Positions 34,997-45,753 of a stretch of 64,000 bases of DNA are shown one piece after another. Each line of letters starts with the position of its first letter. Position 1 is the first letter of the stretch. This DNA comes from Verrucomicrobiales bacterium (lineage in GTDB: Bacteria > Verrucomicrobiota > Verrucomicrobiia > Verrucomicrobiales > DEV007). The position numbers and the translations under genes are program-made. The notes under the pieces are model-generated. The model did not search any database, was not told the DNA's origin, and was given only the letters and a program-made list of their open reading frames with translations. The stretch is taken from NCBI GenBank assembly GCA_002698785.1, contig PAAG01000013.1:124001-188000 (forward strand). Direction: 5' to 3'.

Positions 34997-37900
34997 ATGA
35001 AACACGATCGACTATCACATCTCATGGCACGCCTCGAATCGGGTGAGGCTACTGATGCGGAGTTGGAAGAACTCGAAGACCTTCTCTCCAATGACTATGA
35101 GGCTCGTGAGCGTTTTCTGAATCACGCGCAGTTGGAGGGCCTACTGCATGGCGTTGGCCTGGAGGAGAAACAAGAGAACGTGATCGAATTCTCTGCGGAT
35201 AATGTGGCGCCGACTTCGCGCTTTCCTTTACGTTCACTTTTCATGGCCAGTGGAACCGCTGCTCTGGTCGTGGCAGGATTCATCTTGTGGTTGAAACGCC
35301 CGGTCGAAAAAGAGCTACCCGGCTTAGTAGTGCAGGATGAGCCGAAACGGGAAGTGGCCAAGATGTCGGCAGAGGAGCGATATGATCGATCAAAGATGGC
35401 GAACCTTGGCGGGGCTTCTCTCGCTCATCCAGAAACGGCTGGCAAAGGTTCCACTGATTCGCCCTCGAAAATCGAATTCAACCGGGACATCCGTCCTATC
35501 TTATCAGACAATTGCTTTTTCTGCCATGGGCCCGACGAAGCAGAACGGAAAGCGGATCTCCGCCTGGATACTGAGGAAGGTGCCCGTGCAGATCTCGGCG
35601 GATACTTTGCGGTAGTGTCAGGGAATCCTGACGAGAGTGAATTGATCTCGAGAATCCACGATTCCGATCCTGATTCAATAATGCCTCCTCCCGAGTCGAA
35701 ACGCGTCCTGACAGAAGAAGAGAAAGCTCTTCTTCAGCAGTGGATTGCGGAGGGGGCAGAGTGGCAGAAGCACTGGGCATTCGAGCAACCGGTGAAAAGA
35801 GAGATTCCTTCCGTGTCGGACACCGATTGGCCCATCAACGAGATAGATTATTTTGTACTTCGTCGACTGGAGCAGCAAAGCATGCAGCCGTCTCACGAAG
35901 CAGATCGCGCGACTCTGATTCGTCGGGTTTCTCTCGATCTAACCGGCCTTCCACCATCAGTGGAAGAAGTCGATGCATTCCTGATGGATGGATCGCAGAA
36001 TGCCTTTGAGAAAGTAGTCGACCGCTTGTTGGCGACGAGTGCGCACGCTGAAAAGATGGCCTGGCACTGGATGGAAGCGGCTCGTTACGCAGATACAGAT
36101 GGGTATCAGAATGATGGTCCTCGCGACATGTGGCGATGGAGAGACTGGGTCATCGACGCCTACCGGGCGAATATGCCTTTCGACCAATTTACGGTCGAGC
36201 AGTTGGCAGGGGATTTGTTAGAAAGTCCGACCCGCGATCAGATCATCGCCACCGGCTTCAACCGAAACCACCGTTACAATTCCGAGGCGGGTCTCGTCTT
36301 GGAAGAGTTTCTCCTCGAGAATGCAGTAGATCGCGTCGATACCACGATGACCGTTTGGATGGGGCTCACGATGGGGTGTGCCCGCTGTCACGATCACAAA
36401 TACGACCCGCTCACTCAGAAAGACTACTACCAGCTGGTCTCCTATTTCGATAACGTTCCGGAGTCCGGTAGAGCCATCAAATACGGAAACTCCGAACCGT
36501 GGATAAAAGCACCCACAAAGACCCAGGAGGCAGAACTCGCAGAGATTGACTACCAGCTGACCGAGGCGGAAAAAGAACTGTCGTCAGCAGAGGATGAGAT
36601 ATCGTCTGCCCAGAAGGAGTGGGAGGCAAATGGTCCTGACCTTTCTCATCCTGTAGTCTCGGATGGCCTGACACATCACTATGGGAAGGATCAAAAACTC
36701 ATGGTCGATGGGGAAACCGCAGTCGATTTGAAAGACAAGATCAATGGCCTTGTGAGCAACAATCGCTTTTCGATCACGTTCGATATGGTTCCCGACCAGG
36801 TTGACGAGGGTGTCGTCATGACAAATGAGACGGCGGGCACTACACGAAAGGGATTCTTCGTTTCTTTTCACAAAGGGCACCTCCGTTTCTCAATCAATTC
36901 GCGTTGGATCGCTGGCGTTGGAATGCTGGAGACAGTTCAAAAATTCGAGCCGGGCGAAGAGATTCATGTCGCACTGACCAACGACGGAACCCAGCGCACG
37001 CAGGGAATGGCAATCTGGATCAATGGCGAACAAGTCGAAACCCGGGCGCTCTACAACACCAATAGTAATCGAGTAAACGGAGATTCGGCAACGTCAGTGG
37101 TTCTGGGCAAAAGTAAGCACCATCCTTCTTGGAAAGGGAAAGTCGGTGACATTCGGTTTTACACCGAGCGAACCATTAAGCCCGAAGAAATCGCCATTCT
37201 TTCTGAGCCCATTGAGTTGGAGAAGCTTCTCGCGGTTGCTCCAGATAGCCGAACGGAAAACCAGTTGGAAAAGGCTCGCAGATACTTCCTGGAACATGGA
37301 GCTCCTCCAGGTATCCAGAAAAAGTTCGAGGCCATAGCAAAACTCGAGGCGCGCCGCGTAAACTACTGGGATGGGCTCCCAACTACGATGGTGATGGTGG
37401 AAGGAAAAACTGCGAAAGAAACGCACCTTCGAGTTCGGGGAGAATACCACAACAAGGGTGACATCGTTCAATCGGCGATTCCGGTCGTATTCCAGTCTTC
37501 AGAAGGAAAAGGACCGACTGATCGCCTCAAATTTGCCCAGTGGCTGATGGGGGATGAAAACCCACTCACAGCTCGAGTCGCCGTAAACCATACCTGGCAG
37601 ATGTTGTTCGGAACTGGCTTGGTCAAAACGGCAGAAGACTTCGGCACGCAGGGTAGCCTTCCTTCGCACCCAGATCTCCTGGACTGGTTGGCAGTGGAGT
37701 ACAAGGAGTCTGGTTGGAACACCCGAGAACTCATCAAGAAGATCGTGATGAGTAAAACCTACCGTCAGTCCTCCGTGATTCGTGAAGAGCACATCGCAAT
37801 CGATCCTGACAATGTCCTTCTCGCACGCGCTCCACGGAGAAAACTCTCCGGTAGCCTTCTTCGCGATCAGGCATTGTCTGTGAGTGGGCTGCTGGTCGAC

Positions 37901-38455
37901 GAGATCGGTGGGCCTTCGGTCAAACCCTATCAACCCGCCAATCTTTGGAAAGAAGCCAGCAATTTCACCTACAAGCAGGACAAAGGGGACGCACTCTACC
38001 GGCGTAGCCTTTACACCTATTGGAAACGAACGTTGGCGCCTCCATCAATGGCCGTTCTGGACGCGGCAGACCGAGAGTGGTGTTCCGTGAAACCAAAGCG
38101 GACGAATACACCGCTCCAGGCTCTGACACTATTGAACGAAACTGCCTTTTTCGAAGCGGCTCGGAAACTCGGAGAGAGAGTTGTGGAGAGCGAAGCCGCC
38201 GATGATTCCGAAAGAGTTCGCTTTGCATTCCGGAGCGTTCTTTCTCGCGAGCCTTCGCAGGAGGAGCTGAGTATCCTGACAAACGCTTACAAAAATTATC
38301 GTTCCGAGTATCAAAATGCTCCAAAAGAAGCCGAGTCCATCCTCACAGTAGGCGAGTCAAAGCCGGTAGATGATTTTGACCGCATCGAGCTGGCCGCTGC
38401 GACCGCTCTTTCCAATGTCATCTTAAATCTCGAAGAAACCTCCGTTCGTGAGTAA
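34997..38455 (+). CDS. anti-sigma-like N-terminus fused to cytochrome-like, DUF1549, LamG-like and DUF1553 domains
   Basis: A 1152-residue protein. Residues 1-50 form a helical FecR/anti-sigma-like segment ([18 protein letters not shown]); 82-100 is one membrane helix, so the rest is outside the cytoplasm. At 158-250 lies the Planctomycete cytochrome-like domain with C173-x2-C176-H177. DUF1549 follows (about 280-490), with a second CxxCH at 461-465. A laminin-G-like beta-sandwich lies at about 560-720 and DUF1553 at the C-terminus (about 820-1130). The family is tied to polysaccharide-degrading loci in PVC bacteria, with no proven activity. The sigma factor gene is 6 bases upstream and the DUF1501 gene follows. 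Confidence 0.85.
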   Translation: MKHDRLSHLMARLESGEATDAELEELEDLLSNDYEARERFLNHAQLEGLLHGVGLEEKQENVIEFSADNVAPTSRFPLRSLFMASGTAALVVAGFILWLKRPVEKELPGLVVQDEPKREVAKMSAEERYDRSKMANLGGASLAHPETAGKGSTDSPSKIEFNRDIRPILSDNCFFCHGPDEAERKADLRLDTEEGARADLGGYFAVVSGNPDESELISRIHDSDPDSIMPPPESKRVLTEEEKALLQQWIAEGAEWQKHWAFEQPVKREIPSVSDTDWPINEIDYFVLRRLEQQSMQPSHEADRATLIRRVSLDLTGLPPSVEEVDAFLMDGSQNAFEKVVDRLLATSAHAEKMAWHWMEAARYADTDGYQNDGPRDMWRWRDWVIDAYRANMPFDQFTVEQLAGDLLESPTRDQIIATGFNRNHRYNSEAGLVLEEFLLENAVDRVDTTMTVWMGLTMGCARCHDHKYDPLTQKDYYQLVSYFDNVPESGRAIKYGNSEPWIKAPTKTQEAELAEIDYQLTEAEKELSSAEDEISSAQKEWEANGPDLSHPVVSDGLTHHYGKDQKLMVDGETAVDLKDKINGLVSNNRFSITFDMVPDQVDEGVVMTNETAGTTRKGFFVSFHKGHLRFSINSRWIAGVGMLETVQKFEPGEEIHVALTNDGTQRTQGMAIWINGEQVETRALYNTNSNRVNGDSATSVVLGKSKHHPSWKGKVGDIRFYTERTIKPEEIAILSEPIELEKLLAVAPDSRTENQLEKARRYFLEHGAPPGIQKKFEAIAKLEARRVNYWDGLPTTMVMVEGKTAKETHLRVRGEYHNKGDIVQSAIPVVFQSSEGKGPTDRLKFAQWLMGDENPLTARVAVNHTWQMLFGTGLVKTAEDFGTQGSLPSHPDLLDWLAVEYKESGWNTRELIKKIVMSKTYRQSSVIREEHIAIDPDNVLLARAPRRKLSGSLLRDQALSVSGLLVDEIGGPSVKPYQPANLWKEASNFTYKQDKGDALYRRSLYTYWKRTLAPPSMAVLDAADREWCSVKPKRTNTPLQALTLLNETAFFEAARKLGERVVESEAADDSERVRFAFRSVLSREPSQEELSILTNAYKNYRSEYQNAPKEAESILTVGESKPVDDFDRIELAAATALSNVILNLEETSVRE

Positions 38456-38474
38456 ACGCCGAACCTCTATCCAA

Positions 38475-39902
38475 ATGAATTTTGATTCTCTCCAATCTCA
38501 GACAAGGCGGCATTTCCTCTCCAAGTCCGCAGGCGGCCTCGGCGGTGTTGCGCTTGGCTCTCTTCTTGGAAATCACCTTTCAGCGAAAACGGAAACGCTG
38601 GGCAGTTCCAGCTTTCCTACTCATGCGCCGAAAGCAAAGCGGGTGATCTACCTGTTTCAGTCGGGAGGACCATCTCAGATGGATCTGTTCGACTACAAGC
38701 CCCACCTGAACAAAGTCCATGGACAGGAAGTCCCCGATTCTGTCTTCAATGGGCAACGCCTTACAGGCATGACCGCAGGACAGGCGTCGTTCCCGGCAGC
38801 GCGTTCGATCTTCGACTTCAAACAGCACGGGCAGAGTGGCGCCTGGATTTCGGAGCTGATGCCAAATCTCGCTAAGGTCGCCGACGATATCTGTTTCGTG
38901 AAATCGCTCTATACCGAAGCCATCAACCACGACCCCGCGATCACCTTCCTCCTGACAGGTTTCCAAATTGCGGGTCGACCCAGCATGGGTGCGTGGCTGA
39001 GTTATGGACTCGGAAACGAAAACGAAAACCTGCCCTCCTTCGTTGCGATGCTTTCCGGTGGTGGTCAGCCGCTCTATGATCGCCTCTGGGGGCCCGGATT
39101 TCTTCCGTCCAAACACCAGGGCGTTCGTTTCCGTTCCGGGAAAGATCCGGTCCTCTACCTGAACAATCCGGCTGGAGTATCCAATGACCTTCGCCGAAAA
39201 ACGCTCGACGACATCAGTGCTCTCAATCGCCTGCGTCTGGGTGAGGTCGGAGATCCCGAGATCGAAACGCGCATTGCGCAATACGAAATGGCCTACCGCA
39301 TGCAGTCGTCCGTGCCAGACCTCACAGATCTCTCTGACGAGCCGCAAAGCACCTTCGATCTCTATGGGGAAGATGCGAAAAAGCCCGGCACCTATGCCTA
39401 CAATGTCCTCATGGCCCGTCGGCTCGCCGAGCGTGGCACCCGCTTCGTTCAGGTATTCCATCGAGGCTGGGACCAGCATGGGGGGCTTCCCGGAGGTTTA
39501 GGAAAGCAATGTAGAAACACAGACCAGGCCTCAGCCGCACTCATTCAGGATTTGAAGCTGCGTGGACTCCTCGAAGATACTCTTGTTATCTGGGGCGGTG
39601 AGTTTGGCAGAACGGTATATTGTCAGGGAGATCTCAGCCCGAAGAACTATGGTCGAGATCACCACCCGCGTTGCTTTACCGTCTGGATGGCAGGAGGCGG
39701 AATCAAGCCCGGCATCACCTACGGCGCCACGGACGACTACAGCTACAACGTCGTCGAGAAGCCCGTCAGCGTGCACGATTTCCACGCGACAATTATGCAC
39801 TTGCTAGGCGTCGATCACGAAAAGCTGACCTACAAGTTCCAGGGTCGCCATTTCCGGCTCACCGACGTGCATGGTCACATCGTGAATGACATTTTAGCCT
39901 AA
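38475..39902 (+). CDS. DUF1501 family exported protein
   Basis: A 475-residue protein of the DUF1501 family, which has an alkaline-phosphatase/sulfatase-like fold. It begins with a Tat-type signal [13 protein letters not shown]. Conserved blocks are [61 protein letters not shown] and [12 protein letters not shown]. The ATG at 38475 is chosen; a GTG at 38448 would overlap the previous gene. It is the usual partner of DUF1549/DUF1553 proteins and the two probably act together outside the cytoplasm. Confidence 0.9.
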   Translation: MNFDSLQSQTRRHFLSKSAGGLGGVALGSLLGNHLSAKTETLGSSSFPTHAPKAKRVIYLFQSGGPSQMDLFDYKPHLNKVHGQEVPDSVFNGQRLTGMTAGQASFPAARSIFDFKQHGQSGAWISELMPNLAKVADDICFVKSLYTEAINHDPAITFLLTGFQIAGRPSMGAWLSYGLGNENENLPSFVAMLSGGGQPLYDRLWGPGFLPSKHQGVRFRSGKDPVLYLNNPAGVSNDLRRKTLDDISALNRLRLGEVGDPEIETRIAQYEMAYRMQSSVPDLTDLSDEPQSTFDLYGEDAKKPGTYAYNVLMARRLAERGTRFVQVFHRGWDQHGGLPGGLGKQCRNTDQASAALIQDLKLRGLLEDTLVIWGGEFGRTVYCQGDLSPKNYGRDHHPRCFTVWMAGGGIKPGITYGATDDYSYNVVEKPVSVHDFHATIMHLLGVDHEKLTYKFQGRHFRLTDVHGHIVNDILA

Positions 39903-39906
39903 AGAC

Positions 39907-40530
39907 TTATTGGAGAAAAGGATTGCTCGTTTTCTCCTGACCGATCGTCGTGGCCGGGCCGTGTCCGGGTAGAACCGTGGTCTCATCCAAAAGTGGCCAG
40001 AGCTTTTCCTTGATGCCCGATATCAGCTGTTCGTGATTTCCATTGGGAAAATCCGTTCGTCCGATGCTTCCGGCGAAAAGCACATCGCCTCCGATCACGA
40101 GAGGCTGATCCGAAATTTGAAAGCAGACGCTGTCTGGCGAATGTCCGGGAACGTGAAAGAGCTTCAATTCCAAGTTCTGGAGCGAGAGCGTTTCTTCACC
40201 AGCGATGAGGTGATCGATCGTGTATTCATCGAGGTGTGCCGAAATGCCCATCGTCTCTTCAAGCCGCTTTGCCATTGTCAGGTCCTCTGAAGGCTCGGAA
40301 TGCGCCCAGATTGGGCAATTGAAAGTTTTCTGTACTTTTCCAGCGTCGAGAACGTGGTCGTGGTGCTGGTGGGTTAGGATCAGGCCATCGAGACGGATCT
40401 CCTTGTCTGCTACCCAGCTCGCTACTCCTTCTGGGGCATCGAACAGGTAGTTGCTGTCTCCGGCCTGGACGAGATACCCATTGGTCTGGAAAAGGCCTCC
40501 ACAGAAACCCTCAATTTTCAAATCTGCCAT
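39907..40530 (-). CDS. MBL-fold metallo-hydrolase (glyoxalase II-like)
   Basis: A 207-residue cytoplasmic metallo-beta-lactamase-fold enzyme. The two-metal motif is H54-Q-H56-H-D58-H59 in LTHQHHDHV, followed by VPGHSPDS, GGDVLFAGSIGRTDFPNG and PGHGPATTIGQEK. This matches the small YcbL/glyoxalase II-like hydrolases. The likely reaction is thioester hydrolysis, but that is inferred. It is divergent from the zinc-ribbon gene. Confidence 0.9.
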   Translation of the reverse strand: MADLKIEGFCGGLFQTNGYLVQAGDSNYLFDAPEGVASWVADKEIRLDGLILTHQHHDHVLDAGKVQKTFNCPIWAHSEPSEDLTMAKRLEETMGISAHLDEYTIDHLIAGEETLSLQNLELKLFHVPGHSPDSVCFQISDQPLVIGGDVLFAGSIGRTDFPNGNHEQLISGIKEKLWPLLDETTVLPGHGPATTIGQEKTSNPFLQ

Positions 40531-40626
40531 GACCTTCCTGTAGTTTCGAAGTTTTCGGAATTCAACATTTCAGGTGATAAAGGTCCGCTTTTCGATACCT
40601 TCGAATAGAATCCAGCTTGTTCCGCT

Positions 40627-40926
40627 ATGCCTTTACGTTTCGAATGCCCTAAATGCAATACTCGGCTTTCTGCCGGGAAAGACATGTATCACGTTGTCAC
40701 GAACTGCCCGGATTGCGGAAGCGAGTTCATCGTACCCGCGCCGGAAGACATCAAGCTTCCCAGCGAGGTCGTGAAATTCGTCTGCCCCGAGTGCAAACGA
40801 AAACTGTCTGCTACACCAGAGCAAATGGGCACTGCAATGCCGTGCCCATTCTCCGATTGCGGGGCGGTTCTGCACGTTCCCGATCCCCAGTTCAAACGCA
40901 TCGATATTCCCGAGAGAGACTCGTGA
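40627..40926 (+). CDS. small double zinc-ribbon protein
   Basis: A 99-residue protein with two zinc-ribbon units: C7-x2-C10 with C27-x2-C30, and C53-x2-C56 with C73-x4-C78. The two halves look like a duplication (FECPKCNTRLSA / FVCPECKRKLSA). Such proteins commonly bind nucleic acid or other proteins, but no partner can be named. It precedes the prolyl oligopeptidase gene by 74 bases. Confidence 0.75.
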   Translation: MPLRFECPKCNTRLSAGKDMYHVVTNCPDCGSEFIVPAPEDIKLPSEVVKFVCPECKRKLSATPEQMGTAMPCPFSDCGAVLHVPDPQFKRIDIPERDS

Positions 40927-41000
40927 GTTTCCACGTGAGTGTTCCGAAATTAGGGCCTTTTTCTCGCATGTCCGGGAATTGAAGTGAAACTCTTTCCGGA

Positions 41001-43142
41001 ATGAAATACCCCCTACCCCTGCTGTTTGTAGCATCTCTGCTGATGTGCCATGCTGGACAGCTCTTTTCATCTGACATGACCGATTACGAAAAGAACGACC
41101 CGAATATCTGGCTCGAAGGTGTCGAAGATGAGAAGGCTCTCGACTGGGTCCGCAAGGAGAATCAGCGCTCGCTGGATGAACTCGAATCCGATCCCGATTT
41201 TGAATCCAATCGAGAGGCCGCCCTGAAAATCCTCACTTCAAAAGAGCGGATTCCCTACGGTCGTCTTCGCGACGGTATGGTCTACAATTTTTGGCAGGAC
41301 GAAGAAAACGTCCGCGGCATCTGGCGACGCACGACTCAAGACAGCTACGCCACAGAGGAGCCAGACTGGGAGATCATCCTCGATTTCGATAAGCTCGCAG
41401 AAGAGGAGGATAAGAACTGGGTCTTCAAAGGCGCGAACGTCCACAAAGACCCCAAGACCGGGAAATATTTCACCCTCATCTCTTTATCAGACGGAGGAAA
41501 GGACGCGGTCGTAAAACGAGAGTTCGATCTGGAAATGAAAACATTCGTCGAGGATGGCTTCGTCACTCCCGAGGCAAAGCAAAGTTCGACCTGGGTGGAC
41601 TCGGATACCTTGTTGATCGGGACCGATTGGGGCGAAGGATCGCTCACAGAGTCAGGGTATCCCCGGATCGTAAAACGATGGACGCGAGGCACCCCTCTTG
41701 AAGAGGCAGAAACGGTAATCGAGGGAAATGTGACAGACGTGTCGGTAAGCTCGTTCACCATTGAAAAAGATGATGGCAGTCATCTTGTCTGCCTGAGCGA
41801 ATCCGACACATTCTTCACATCGAAGTATTTCCTGATTCCCGAAGATGGTTCGGAGCTCGTCCGATGGCCACTCCCACCGAAGTGCGACATCAACGGAATC
41901 TACAAAGGCCGTCTCCTTGTTTCCCTGGAGCAAGAGTGGAGCCCAGACGATCAGGATACGTTTCAATCCGGTGACCTCGTGGCTTTCGATATCGAGAGCT
42001 TTCTCGACACTAAAGATTTGCCCCCCGTAGAACTGGTCTTTCGTCCTGACGAAACCCAAGCGGTGAACTATGTGGCAATTGCAAAAGGCGCTGCCATTCT
42101 ATCCATCAACGAGAACGTCGTCGGAAAACTCCTGCGGCTCGAACCCACAGACTATGGCTGGAAGACCGAGGACATTGAGCTTCCCGGCACCGGCGAGGTG
42201 AACATCGCTTTCGCTGATAAAGAAGAATCGGTGGTCTATCTTAGCTACGAAGGGTTTCTAACCCCTGACTCATTGCTAGAATACAAAGTAGATTCAGGGG
42301 AGAGTAAACCGTTGAAATCCGTTCCGGAAAAATTCGATGCAACTGGACTAACGGTGAACCAATACTTCGCAACGTCCAAAGATGGCACCGAAGTTCCCTA
42401 CTTCGTTGTCGGACCGGAGGACCTGAAGAAGGACGGAACAAATCCCACGCTTCTATACGGCTACGGAGGTTTCCAGATTTCGCTCGGGCCTTCTTACAAC
42501 GGGACTACTGGAAAACTCTGGCTCGAAAAAGGCGGCGTCTACGTTTTGGCAAACATTCGCGGAGGCGGGGAGTTCGGCCCCGAGTGGCACCAGGCGGGAT
42601 TAAAAACCGACCGCCAGCGAATCTACGACGACTTCATTGCGATTGCCGAAGACCTGGTGGCCAAAAAGATCACATCGCCCGAGCACCTCGGAATCATGGG
42701 TGGATCGAATGGTGGGCTGCTCATGGGAGTGATGCTGAATCAGCGCCCTGATCTTTGGAATGCTGTGGTCGTTCAGGTGCCGCTGCTCGATATGCTCCGT
42801 TACCACTTGCTCCTCGCTGGTGCATCGTGGGTCGACGAGTACGGATCGCCTGACGTTCCGGAAGAGCGTGAGTTTTTGAAGAATATATCACCCTACCACA
42901 ACTTCAATTCAGAGAAGGAGTATCCCGTTCCATTTTTCGTCACCTCGACCAAAGACGACCGAGTTCATCCCGGTCACGCGAGGAAACTGGCAAAACGATT
43001 TCAAGAGGCGGGACTGCCTTTCTACTACTACGAGAACATCGACGGGGGGCACTCCGCTGCTGCCAACCAGGTGGAAAGAGCGAAACGGACTGCGCTGGAA
43101 TTCACTTATCTCCAGAATCTGCTGATGTCAGGTAGCGAATGA
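41001..43142 (+). CDS. prolyl oligopeptidase (S9A) family peptidase
   Basis: A 713-residue exported serine peptidase with signal peptide (PLPLLFVASLLMCHA). The N-terminal half is a beta-propeller (from DPNIWLEGVEDEKALDW), and the C-terminal half is an alpha/beta-hydrolase with S569 in GGSNGG, D653 in KDDRVHPGH and H684 in DGGHSAA. GVYVLANIRGGGEFGPEWH is the family signature. It should cut short Pro-containing peptides outside the cytoplasm. The ATG of the sulfotransferase gene overlaps its TGA, which indicates coupling. Confidence 0.93.
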   Translation: MKYPLPLLFVASLLMCHAGQLFSSDMTDYEKNDPNIWLEGVEDEKALDWVRKENQRSLDELESDPDFESNREAALKILTSKERIPYGRLRDGMVYNFWQDEENVRGIWRRTTQDSYATEEPDWEIILDFDKLAEEEDKNWVFKGANVHKDPKTGKYFTLISLSDGGKDAVVKREFDLEMKTFVEDGFVTPEAKQSSTWVDSDTLLIGTDWGEGSLTESGYPRIVKRWTRGTPLEEAETVIEGNVTDVSVSSFTIEKDDGSHLVCLSESDTFFTSKYFLIPEDGSELVRWPLPPKCDINGIYKGRLLVSLEQEWSPDDQDTFQSGDLVAFDIESFLDTKDLPPVELVFRPDETQAVNYVAIAKGAAILSINENVVGKLLRLEPTDYGWKTEDIELPGTGEVNIAFADKEESVVYLSYEGFLTPDSLLEYKVDSGESKPLKSVPEKFDATGLTVNQYFATSKDGTEVPYFVVGPEDLKKDGTNPTLLYGYGGFQISLGPSYNGTTGKLWLEKGGVYVLANIRGGGEFGPEWHQAGLKTDRQRIYDDFIAIAEDLVAKKITSPEHLGIMGGSNGGLLMGVMLNQRPDLWNAVVVQVPLLDMLRYHLLLAGASWVDEYGSPDVPEEREFLKNISPYHNFNSEKEYPVPFFVTSTKDDRVHPGHARKLAKRFQEAGLPFYYYENIDGGHSAAANQVERAKRTALEFTYLQNLLMSGSE

Positions 43143-44005
43143 TCGTATGGCTCGCATCATATCCGAGGTCGGGAAACACGCTGCTCCGTACGGTGCTGTG
43201 CGTGACGCTGGGAGAGAAGAGCTATGCAGATCCCGGTAGCTGGTCGCGGATACTGGAGCGTGACCCTGTAAGAGTTCAGTTGGATAAGAAGCTCGATGCA
43301 ATAGTGAATTACTCCAGGATGCCAGAGGAATCTTGGGAGTCATTTTACCCGAAGGCACTGGTAGATGAGCAACTTCATCTCGTGAAGAGTCATGATTCTC
43401 CATCCGATGACTGCCGAGCGATCTACATTGTCCGTGATGGTAGGAAGAGCTGCTACAGCTATTCGCTGTTTCACAAGGATCGCCTTCCGCAGGAAAAGCG
43501 AACGCTGCTGGAAGTCGTAACGGGTGACGACTATTTCGGTGATTGGACCTCATCCTACAAAGCCTGGAACGATTTTCGTAGGCCGGATTCGAAAACGCTT
43601 CTGTTGCGTTTCGAAGAGGTAGTGAATGCATCTGGAGAAACGGTGTCGACAATCGCTGAATTTCTTGGGATATCGGGGACAGAGAAAGAAAGCCCCTGGG
43701 AAAATCCCTTTCAGGAATTGCAGAACGCGCGTCCCGATTTCTTCCGAGAAGGCCAAGTCGCCTGGACTGGAGAAGAGGGGTGGACCAACGAGGTCGAATG
43801 GACCTTTCGGCTCTTCCACGGAGAGTTGATGACAGAGCTGGGATATGAACTCGGTCCCGAACCGGAAATGACTGATAAGGAAATCGCGCGAGCTGCCTCA
43901 CAGGTTCTACACATTCTCGATCACCCGCGCGTTCCCTTCCGTGCTGTGCAGCGAGATCCGGAAGAAGAGGCTCGTATTCGGGCGGTCTGCGAGTCGGTAA
44001 AATAA
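43139..44005 (+). CDS. sulfotransferase domain protein
   Basis: A 288-residue PAPS-dependent sulfotransferase-family protein. The 5'-phosphosulfate-binding loop is SYPRSGNT (7-14) and the 3'-phosphate loop is YIVRDGRKSCYSYS. The C-terminal half is typical of the P-loop sulfotransferase fold (WRRF is not required in this branch). The acceptor is unknown; a lipid, carbohydrate or peptide is possible. It overlaps the peptidase gene by 4 bases and is followed by a terminator. Confidence 0.85.
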   Translation: MIVWLASYPRSGNTLLRTVLCVTLGEKSYADPGSWSRILERDPVRVQLDKKLDAIVNYSRMPEESWESFYPKALVDEQLHLVKSHDSPSDDCRAIYIVRDGRKSCYSYSLFHKDRLPQEKRTLLEVVTGDDYFGDWTSSYKAWNDFRRPDSKTLLLRFEEVVNASGETVSTIAEFLGISGTEKESPWENPFQELQNARPDFFREGQVAWTGEEGWTNEVEWTFRLFHGELMTELGYELGPEPEMTDKEIARAASQVLHILDHPRVPFRAVQRDPEEEARIRAVCESVK

Positions 44006-44036
44006 AACCGGCCCCCGTTTCCGAGGACCGGTTTTT
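44004..44036 (+). terminator. intrinsic terminator after the sulfotransferase gene
   Basis: AAAACCGG (44004-44011) pairs with CCGGTTTT (44028-44035) around a loop of about 16 bases and is followed by T. It overlaps the stop codon region of the sulfotransferase gene. Confidence 0.82.
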
Positions 44037-44197
44037 GAATATCTTACAGACAGGAACAGAACGATGCCGAGTCATCGATCGGAGCGGGAAGTCTTGGGAG
44101 ATCAACAGACCTATTTCTGGGATCACGAGTTCCAAGAAAGGTGGCACGCCAACCTTTCCACGGACCAGTAGAAAAACGCAGTATCCGGGTAGCTCGA

Positions 44198-45697
44198 ATG
44201 AGTGGGGGAATAAGAATCGCAAATACCACCTTACGAAATACAATCGATTCCGTGAGAACTCCATCTACCATTCTACTCCTGTCTATACTCTTGCCGATCA
44301 TAGGAGTTGCGGATGACATCCCGGATCGGTCCGCCGTCCTTGATTCAATGAAGAAAGGAGTTCTCTTCCTGCGTACGAACCTTTCTGTAGGCGGAGGGTA
44401 TGCTTCCGAATGGTCAAAGGATCGAAAGGAAGGGAGAGTTGAACATGGAAACTCCTCGACCGTTATATCCATTCAACCTCCGGGAACCACGACCCTCGGG
44501 CTGACATTTGTTGAGGCGTATCGTGCGACCGACGAGAGGTTGTTTGTGCAGGCCGCCAGAGAGGCAGCCAAAGCTCTGGTCTGGTGCCAGCTATCATCCG
44601 GAGGCTGGGAAGACGACTTCGACTTTGATATGACCTTCTCATCCAGGCGTCACTACCGTCGCGATGTGGAAGCTGGCGATGTCGATCCCGGGAAACGGGC
44701 CCACCGTTCTACCTTGGATGACAACAAGACTCAGTCGGCACTTTTGTTTCTTTTGGAGTATGCACAGACTGACGCTGGGAAAGAAGATGAAGAACTTGCC
44801 GCATGTCTCGAATTTGCCTGGAAGGGACTCCTCGCCGCCCAGTATCCGAACGGAGCATGGCCGCAGCAGTTCGACGGCCCAGCACCGCGCGACCTTCCTG
44901 TAGTAAAGGCAACGATTCCCGAAACTTGGCCCCGCGAATGGCCGCACGAAAAATACACGGGATTTTACACTTTGAACGATGGTAACCTCGAGCGAGTCAT
45001 GCACCTCCTTCTCAGGGCGTACGAGCTGACTGGCGAAGCTCGGTTCATCGACTCTGCAAAGAAGCTTGGCGATTTCCTTCTCCTTGCTCAGTTCGAGGGA
45101 AGCCAGCCTGCGTGGTCCCAACAATACGATGAAAACATGCAGCCGGTGTGGGCGAGGAAATTCGAGCCGCCTGCGCTCAGCTCAACGGAGAGCTACAGCG
45201 CGATTGTCGCTCTTTTCAGATTGTGGATCGCTACTGGTGAAGACAAATGCATCGCGACTTTGGGTCCGGCTCTCGACTGGTTGGAGAAGAGCCAGCTCGA
45301 AGATGGGAAGTGGGCGCGCTTCTACGAACTCAATACCAACAAGCCTCTCTACTGTGTCGCCGAAACCTACGAGCTGACGTACGACGACTCAAACACTCCA
45401 AGCCACTACGGTTTCAAAATATCGAGCTTGGAAAATAAAATCGAACGCATGCGCGAAGACATCGCGCGTCCTCACGAAGAAGCCGCTCGACGCATGGCTG
45501 GCCCGACTCAGAAAGAGAGTTGGGAGAAGAAAGCGAGAGGAGTTAGAGGAAAGGTGAAGGACGCCATGGAGAGTCAGAACGAGAACGGATGTTGGTATAG
45601 CAGCGACAAGATCGACGCCACCATCTTCGTTAAGAATCTCCGAGTGATGGCGGAATATCTGGATGCCCTCAACCAGGCAGAGGCAATCAAAAACTGA
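44198..45697 (+). CDS. pectate lyase, PL10-like
   Basis: A 499-residue exported polysaccharide lyase-like protein. The ATG at 44198 places a signal peptide (STILLLSILLPIIGVA) near the start; the frame continues to 44141. PL10-type blocks are STLDDNKTQSALLFLLEYA, QYPNGAWPQQFDGP, YTLNDGNLERVMHLLLRAYE and QQYDENMQPVWARKFEPP. It is expected to cleave polygalacturonate-like chains by beta-elimination in an (alpha/alpha)6-type fold. The sulfatases in the window fit a polysaccharide lifestyle. The substrate is inferred. Confidence 0.75.
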   Translation: MSGGIRIANTTLRNTIDSVRTPSTILLLSILLPIIGVADDIPDRSAVLDSMKKGVLFLRTNLSVGGGYASEWSKDRKEGRVEHGNSSTVISIQPPGTTTLGLTFVEAYRATDERLFVQAAREAAKALVWCQLSSGGWEDDFDFDMTFSSRRHYRRDVEAGDVDPGKRAHRSTLDDNKTQSALLFLLEYAQTDAGKEDEELAACLEFAWKGLLAAQYPNGAWPQQFDGPAPRDLPVVKATIPETWPREWPHEKYTGFYTLNDGNLERVMHLLLRAYELTGEARFIDSAKKLGDFLLLAQFEGSQPAWSQQYDENMQPVWARKFEPPALSSTESYSAIVALFRLWIATGEDKCIATLGPALDWLEKSQLEDGKWARFYELNTNKPLYCVAETYELTYDDSNTPSHYGFKISSLENKIERMREDIARPHEEAARRMAGPTQKESWEKKARGVRGKVKDAMESQNENGCWYSSDKIDATIFVKNLRVMAEYLDALNQAEAIKN

Positions 45698-45753
45698 ATT
45701 CCCTTCCACCCGCCGGGTTCAGTTCGTAACGTGTTGAAGAAGCACATGCCAAC

